A DNA stretch of 9,685 bases, from NCBI GenBank assembly GCA_012799265.1, contig JAAZLP010000053.1, positions 1-9,685 of the forward strand. The letters run 5' to 3'. Both the position numbers and the translations under genes were made by a program. Below are positions 6,875-9,685 of this stretch, in pieces. The number at the start of each line of letters is the position of its first letter. The first letter of the stretch is position 1. The notes below the pieces were generated by a model that saw only the letters and a list, made by a program, of their open reading frames with translations, made no database searches and was not told the DNA's origin. The DNA comes from Phyllobacteriaceae bacterium. Lineage in GTDB: Bacteria > Pseudomonadota > Alphaproteobacteria > Rhizobiales > Devosiaceae.

Positions 6875-7124
6875 GGCCCATTGCGAAAATCGCGCTTCGG
6901 CGACGTGGCCCGCCCTGGCGATTGTTTACTTGCGGTGTGGGAATGAGTGGCTGGTCCGGAGCGGCATGTAGAAGAGGCCACTCTGTCCACGTCCGGACCA
7001 GCCGCCCTACGGAAAGCTCAGGAGTTGCGGCGGACCTGAGATGGGCCGTAGGGATTGCCCGGGACTTGGTTCAAACCAAGCCCTGATGGCCAAAACCTAA
7101 GCTCAAATATCTGAGATACCAAGT

Positions 7125-7140
7125 AAAACCCGCCTGCGGG
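7125..7140 (-). terminator. Possible terminator downstream of pleD
   Basis: On the minus strand CCCG (7140-7137), a CAGG loop and CGGG (7132-7129) are followed directly by TTTT (7128-7125). The stem is short but all GC. It lies 64 bases past the pleD stop, and its bases are also part of the closing stem of the candidate RNA, so the two roles compete. Confidence 0.3.
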
Positions 7141-7171
7141 CGCCGACAACCATCCGTTAATTATAACGGCT

Positions 7172-7192
7172 AACCCTAATAGGTAGGGTTTT
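7172..7192 (+). terminator. Terminator-like hairpin at the 3' end of the candidate RNA
   Basis: AACCCTA (7172-7178), loop ATAGG and TAGGGTT (7184-7190) form a perfect 7-base-pair stem ending in TTTT (7189-7192). The T run is short. It lies 11 bases from the pleD stop on the other strand, so it could instead act as a 3' stability hairpin of the pleD message. Confidence 0.35.
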
Positions 7193-7203
7193 AGATATTC
7201 GGC

Positions 7204-8574
7204 TTAAGCCGCGTCGAAGATGACCCGGTTGCGCCCTTCGTGCTTGGCCCGATAAAGCGCCACGTCCGCGCGCTTGATGAGACTCTCCGGCGTATCGGAT
7301 CGCGACTCGTTGAGAGACACCCCGACAGAGACGGTAACGTGCAGCGGTCTAGCGGCGCCGACATCGAACGCCTTTTCGGCAATGGCCTGACGCACCCGTT
7401 CGGCGACGATTTCGGCCTGGCGTGAATCCGTATCGGGCATCAGCACGACAAATTCCTCGCCCCCCAGCCGACAGGCTAGGTCCACGCCGCGGATGTTGCG
7501 CTTCAGTCGCGCCGCGAATTCGCGCAGCACCGCGTCGCCAACATCATGGCCATGGCCGTCGTTCACGGCCTTGAAGTAGTCGATGTCTAGGATCATCAGC
7601 GCCAGAGCGCGCCCCTGCTCCTGAGCCTTGCCCAGCATGACGCCGAGATGGCGATCGAAATAGCGGCGGTTATAGAGGCCTGTCAGGTCGTCCGTGACGG
7701 CCATTGCCAGCGTGCTGTTGACGCTCTCGCGCAGCTCCATGGCATAGCGCTGGCGCCTTATCTGCGTGCGGACGCGGGCGGACAGCTCATTGCGCTCGAT
7801 CGGGCGGCTGATGAAGTCGTTGACGCCCAGGTCCAGCGCCCGCATGACGCGCGGCTTATCTGAATCATCGGCCATCAGGATGATTGGCAGATTTCGCGTG
7901 TGATCGACCGTGCGCAGCTGTGAGCACACGCGCAGCGGGTCAAAGTCCCCCAGACTCATGCTGACCAGGGCGAGCTCATAGCTGCCACCGGCCACCTGGA
8001 ACACGGCATCTGCCGGTTCGGTCAGGATATCGACATGGTGCTCTGGCGTCAGATACGCCTTGATCCGCTCAGCATGCCGCTGATCATTATCGATGATGAG
8101 GATCGAGCCGCCGCTGGCCGAAATATCGACCATGGCGCGCAATGCGTCTTCGACGGCGATCTGCTGTCCGGTCATGGCGCGAGCGCGCAATTCATCCGTC
8201 AGCGATTTGAGGCGCACGAGGCTTTTGACGCGCGCCATCAGCTGCGTGTCGTCCACCGGCTTGGTGAGGAAATCATCGGCGCCGACTTCCAGGCCCTTCA
8301 CGCGATCTGAAGGCTGGTCGAGCGCGGTGATCATCAGAACCGGAACATGGTGTGTCTTGGAGCTGGACTTGAGCCGGCGGCAGACTTCAAAGCCGTCCAT
8401 GTCCGGCATCATCACGTCCAGGAGGACGATGTCGATCTCGTGCTCGGCACAAATCGCAAGAGCTTCCGGGCCGGATGAGGCGCTCATCACCTCGTAGTAT
8501 TCGGCCGTAAGGCGCGCCTCCAACAGGCGTACATTGGTTGGAATGTCGTCTACGATCAGAACACGCGCAGTCAC
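7204..8574 (-). CDS. pleD: Response regulator diguanylate cyclase PleD
   Basis: Makes cyclic di-GMP from two GTP when phosphorylated. In Caulobacter it drives the motile-to-sessile change at the cell pole. The product has 456 residues in the order REC1 (about 4-120), REC2 (about 155-272) and GGDEF (about 290-455). REC1 has the acidic pair D9/D10, phosphoacceptor D53, T83 and K105. REC2 is a degenerate adaptor: S205 stands where the acceptor aspartate should be, and R257 replaces the conserved lysine. The active site is GGEEF at 371-375. The inhibitory site RxxD is R362-D365, five residues upstream, so product feedback inhibition is expected. The start is GTG 8574, with GGGGT about 10 bases upstream; no in-frame ATG is better placed. 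It lies 119 bases downstream of divK in the same direction, probably one operon. Confidence 0.96.
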   Translation of the reverse strand: MTARVLIVDDIPTNVRLLEARLTAEYYEVMSASSGPEALAICAEHEIDIVLLDVMMPDMDGFEVCRRLKSSSKTHHVPVLMITALDQPSDRVKGLEVGADDFLTKPVDDTQLMARVKSLVRLKSLTDELRARAMTGQQIAVEDALRAMVDISASGGSILIIDNDQRHAERIKAYLTPEHHVDILTEPADAVFQVAGGSYELALVSMSLGDFDPLRVCSQLRTVDHTRNLPIILMADDSDKPRVMRALDLGVNDFISRPIERNELSARVRTQIRRQRYAMELRESVNSTLAMAVTDDLTGLYNRRYFDRHLGVMLGKAQEQGRALALMILDIDYFKAVNDGHGHDVGDAVLREFAARLKRNIRGVDLACRLGGEEFVVLMPDTDSRQAEIVAERVRQAIAEKAFDVGAARPLHVTVSVGVSLNESRSDTPESLIKRADVALYRAKHEGRNRVIFDAA

Positions 8575-8693
8575 ACCACTACCCCGGAATGCATCGTCCC
8601 GTCGGCAGGCCTACCCGCCAACGACCGAATCCTGTCCCCCAGACAAGCGCAGTTTTTTGATCTGCACCCTTCTGGATGCAAACAAACTGAGCC

Positions 8694-9065
8694 TCAGGCG
8701 GGCCCAATGTAGTGGGCAATAGTTTCCAGAAAGTGAGATACGGAGATCGGCTTGGAAATATAACCCTCACAGCCGCCTTGAAGAATCCGCTCCTCGTCAC
8801 CCTTCATGGCGAAGGCTGTAACGGCGATGATCGGGATGTGAGCCGTCTGGTCGTCATCCTTGAGCCACTTGGTCACCACAAGGCCGGATACCTCCGGCAA
8901 CTGGATATCCATGAGGATGAGATCGGGCATGTGCGCGCGCGCAAGGTCGAGCGCTTCCATCCCGTTGCGGGTCTGGATGACGTTATATCCTCGCGATTCC
9001 AGAAGATCGTTGAAGAGCTTCATGTTGAGCTCATTGTCTTCCACGATCATCACTGATTTTGGCAT
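8694..9065 (-). CDS. divK: Single-domain response regulator DivK
   Basis: Cell-fate response regulator. In Caulobacter it is phosphorylated by DivJ and dephosphorylated by PleC, acts on the DivL-CckA-CtrA pathway, and stimulates DivJ and PleC, which in turn phosphorylate PleD. The product is 123 residues consisting only of a receiver domain. It opens MPKSVMIVEDNELNMKLFND (E9/D10 acidic pair), with phosphoacceptor D53 in LMDIQLPE, T83 in AVTAFAMKGD and K105 in YISKPI. The start ATG 9065 has GCGAGG about 5 bases upstream. An in-frame reading can be extended to 9287, but that part is low-complexity, unlike DivK and antisense to the DUF3572 gene. The adjacency to pleD matches the known divK-pleD pair and supports DivK over other single-domain receivers. 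Confidence 0.94.
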   Translation of the reverse strand: MPKSVMIVEDNELNMKLFNDLLESRGYNVIQTRNGMEALDLARAHMPDLILMDIQLPEVSGLVVTKWLKDDDQTAHIPIIAVTAFAMKGDEERILQGGCEGYISKPISVSHFLETIAHYIGPA

Positions 9066-9193
9066 CTTACCTCGCTTGGGCCCGGCGCCCTGTGGCCGCA
9101 CCCGAAAACGTTGGCCAATCTTCTCGCGGCCTTCGCTTCCCGTTGCATCTGCGCTAGCATTGAATCCGTTACAAAACACCAAAGAGGCCAAGT

Positions 9194-9472
9194 TTGCCCC
9201 GTTCCGACCAAGTCGCGCCGGACGTCTCTGCCCTTGCTGATGCCTGCCTTGGCTACCTCGCGGAGAATCCCGAGGATCTTCTGGCATTCATGCAGCAGGC
9301 CGGACTCGATCCGCAGTCACTTCGTTCCTCTCTTGGGACGGAGCGCCTGCAGCACGGCCTTATAGACTACTTTGCCTCAAACGAGCCGATTCTGCTCGCC
9401 CTCTGCGCCAATGCCGGTTGGTCGCCAGAAACGTTCATGCGGGTCTGGCATCGGATCAATCGGGTGGACTGA
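9194..9472 (+). CDS. DUF3572 family protein
   Basis: Small, probably all-helical soluble protein of 92 residues with no assigned function. It has the pattern I associate with DUF3572: an ALADACLGYLAENPEDLLAF-like first helix region (13-32), a GLDPQSLR turn (38-45) and an LIDYFASNEPILLALCANAG segment (56-75). The start is taken as TTG 9194, giving MPRSDQ, because AGAGG (9183-9187) lies 6 bases upstream and no ATG precedes the conserved part; the rare start codon is the main uncertainty. It is divergent from divK across 128 bases and sits three bases before dinB, so the two are likely cotranscribed. The divK-DUF3572-dinB arrangement is one I recall in Rhizobiales. Confidence 0.85.
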   Translation: MPRSDQVAPDVSALADACLGYLAENPEDLLAFMQQAGLDPQSLRSSLGTERLQHGLIDYFASNEPILLALCANAGWSPETFMRVWHRINRVD

Positions 9473-9475
9473 TAC

Positions 9476-9685
9476 ATGGCAGGCGACTGGGTGTGCCGGG
9501 ATTGCCTGTCGAGTGGCAGCAGCGCAACGCTAAGGCAGCGTTGCCCCTCCTGCGGCTCGCCGCGCATCCGCACCCATGACGAGCTTTTCGGCCTCTCCAT
9601 TGCCCATGTCGATTGCGACGCCTTCTTCGCTTCTGTCGAAAAGCGCGACGACCCGAGCCTGCGCGATAAGCCGCTGATCATTGGC
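9476..9685 (+). CDS. dinB: DNA polymerase IV, N-terminal part (partial)
   Basis: Y-family translesion DNA polymerase. The first 70 codons are present and the gene runs off the right edge. The core begins at about residue 40, with SIAHVDCDAFFASVEKRDDP. D46 corresponds to the E. coli Pol IV metal ligand D8, and F51 to the steric-gate F13. Ahead of it is an N-terminal extension of about 38 residues absent from E. coli Pol IV. It holds two CxxC pairs, C7/C10 and C23/C26, a probable zinc ribbon. I recall similar extensions in rhizobial DinB proteins. The ATG at 9476 follows the DUF3572 TGA by three bases with only a weak GGTGG upstream, suggesting translational coupling. Confidence 0.94.
   Translation, partial: MAGDWVCRDCLSSGSSATLRQRCPSCGSPRIRTHDELFGLSIAHVDCDAFFASVEKRDDPSLRDKPLIIG

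Larger units (their letters stand above)
6911..7192 (+). ncRNA. Candidate structured noncoding RNA between rpmG and pleD
   Basis: No protein gene fits 6819-7203, but the stretch is packed with complementary arms that nest. The closing stem pairs CGCCC 6911-6915 with 7138-7142, GGCG 6917-6920 with 7131-7134, TTTACTT 6925-6931 with 7121-7127, and GGTGT 6934-6938 with ATACC 7116-7120. Inside are H1 (6947-6960 with 6992-7005, 14 pairs), H2 (CCCTACGG 7005-7012 with 7046-7053, plus CTCAGG 7017-7022 with 7035-7040), H3 (GCC 7057-7059 with 7088-7090, continuing through CTTGG 7065-7069 with CCAAG 7076-7080) and a weak H4 (7102-7105 with 7112-7115). Position 7005 can pair in only one of H1 and H2. A 3' hairpin at 7154-7169 and a terminator-like hairpin at 7172-7192 follow. 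The plus strand is favoured by three G-U pairs that would be lost on the other strand and by A- and purine-rich loops, but no plus promoter was found. I do not recognise an RNA family. Confidence 0.45.

Noticed and set aside
6537..6881. N-terminal extension of the DUF3052-like gene across rpmG
   Set aside because: It is open only as the antisense of rpmG; ATG 6536 has a strong GGAGG at good spacing.
7035..7054. TPP riboswitch-like fragments (CCTGAGATGG and CGTAGGG)
   Set aside because: The required order of TPP elements and the 5' half are missing, CCGTAGGG instead pairs locally with CCCTACGG, and no thiamine gene is nearby.
7065..7080. tRNA T-arm look-alike CTTGGTTCAAACCAAG
   Set aside because: The loop is six rather than seven bases, and there is no acceptor, D or anticodon arm around it.
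6911..7142. Retron ncRNA or two-piece tmRNA as an explanation for the structured region
   Set aside because: There is no reverse transcriptase gene nearby, and no recognisable tmRNA tag-coding stretch or canonical TTCGA T-loop.
9066..9287. N-terminal extension of divK to 9287
   Set aside because: It is rich in Arg/Gly with no receiver similarity and runs antisense to DUF3572; DivK proteins start at the MPKSVMIVEDN position.

Overview
The window is a chromosomal housekeeping segment of a GC-rich alphaproteobacterium. The best fit is the order Hyphomicrobiales (Rhizobiales), possibly a Devosia-like member. The evidence is a divK-pleD pair next to a DUF3572 gene and a dinB whose product has an N-terminal zinc ribbon, an rnr-DUF983-rpmG neighbourhood, and a plsY-dprA pair close to topA. 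I see no transposase, integrase, phage gene or CRISPR array. The genus is an inference.

Left part (1-3390). The 5' end of topA lies on the minus strand and runs off the left edge. murB follows on the plus strand, then dprA and plsY on the minus strand. plsY and dprA overlap by one base (TGATG). murB and dprA converge and share a palindromic CTAG in which each strand reads its own TAG stop. As I recall the usual rhizobial order, plsY-dprA-topA-rnr runs in one direction. Here plsY-dprA-topA is inverted relative to rnr, and an E. coli-type (type I) murB sits antisense between dprA and topA.

Middle part (3391-6874). rnr (RNase R) and a DUF983 membrane protein form a short plus-strand operon that ends in a hairpin terminator. 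That terminator overlaps the last codons of a convergent minus-strand DUF3052-like gene. rpmG (ribosomal protein L33) follows with its own promoter and a strong, potentially bidirectional terminator.

Right part (6875-9685). The 385 bases between rpmG and pleD contain no protein gene. They can fold into an elaborate branched RNA: a long-range closing stem of about 21 base pairs joins 6911-6938 to 7116-7142 and encloses several hairpins. This is the most interesting unexplained object in the window, and I could not match it to a known RNA family. Beyond it, divK and pleD lie on the minus strand and encode a cell-cycle response regulator and a diguanylate cyclase. Divergent from them are a DUF3572 gene and the 5' end of dinB (DNA polymerase IV).

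Together the genes cover DNA topology and uptake/repair (topA, dprA, dinB), envelope precursor and phospholipid synthesis (murB, plsY), RNA decay and translation (rnr, rpmG), and cell-cycle and c-di-GMP signalling (divK, pleD). Apart from the candidate RNA and the rearranged murB region, this is ordinary core genome.
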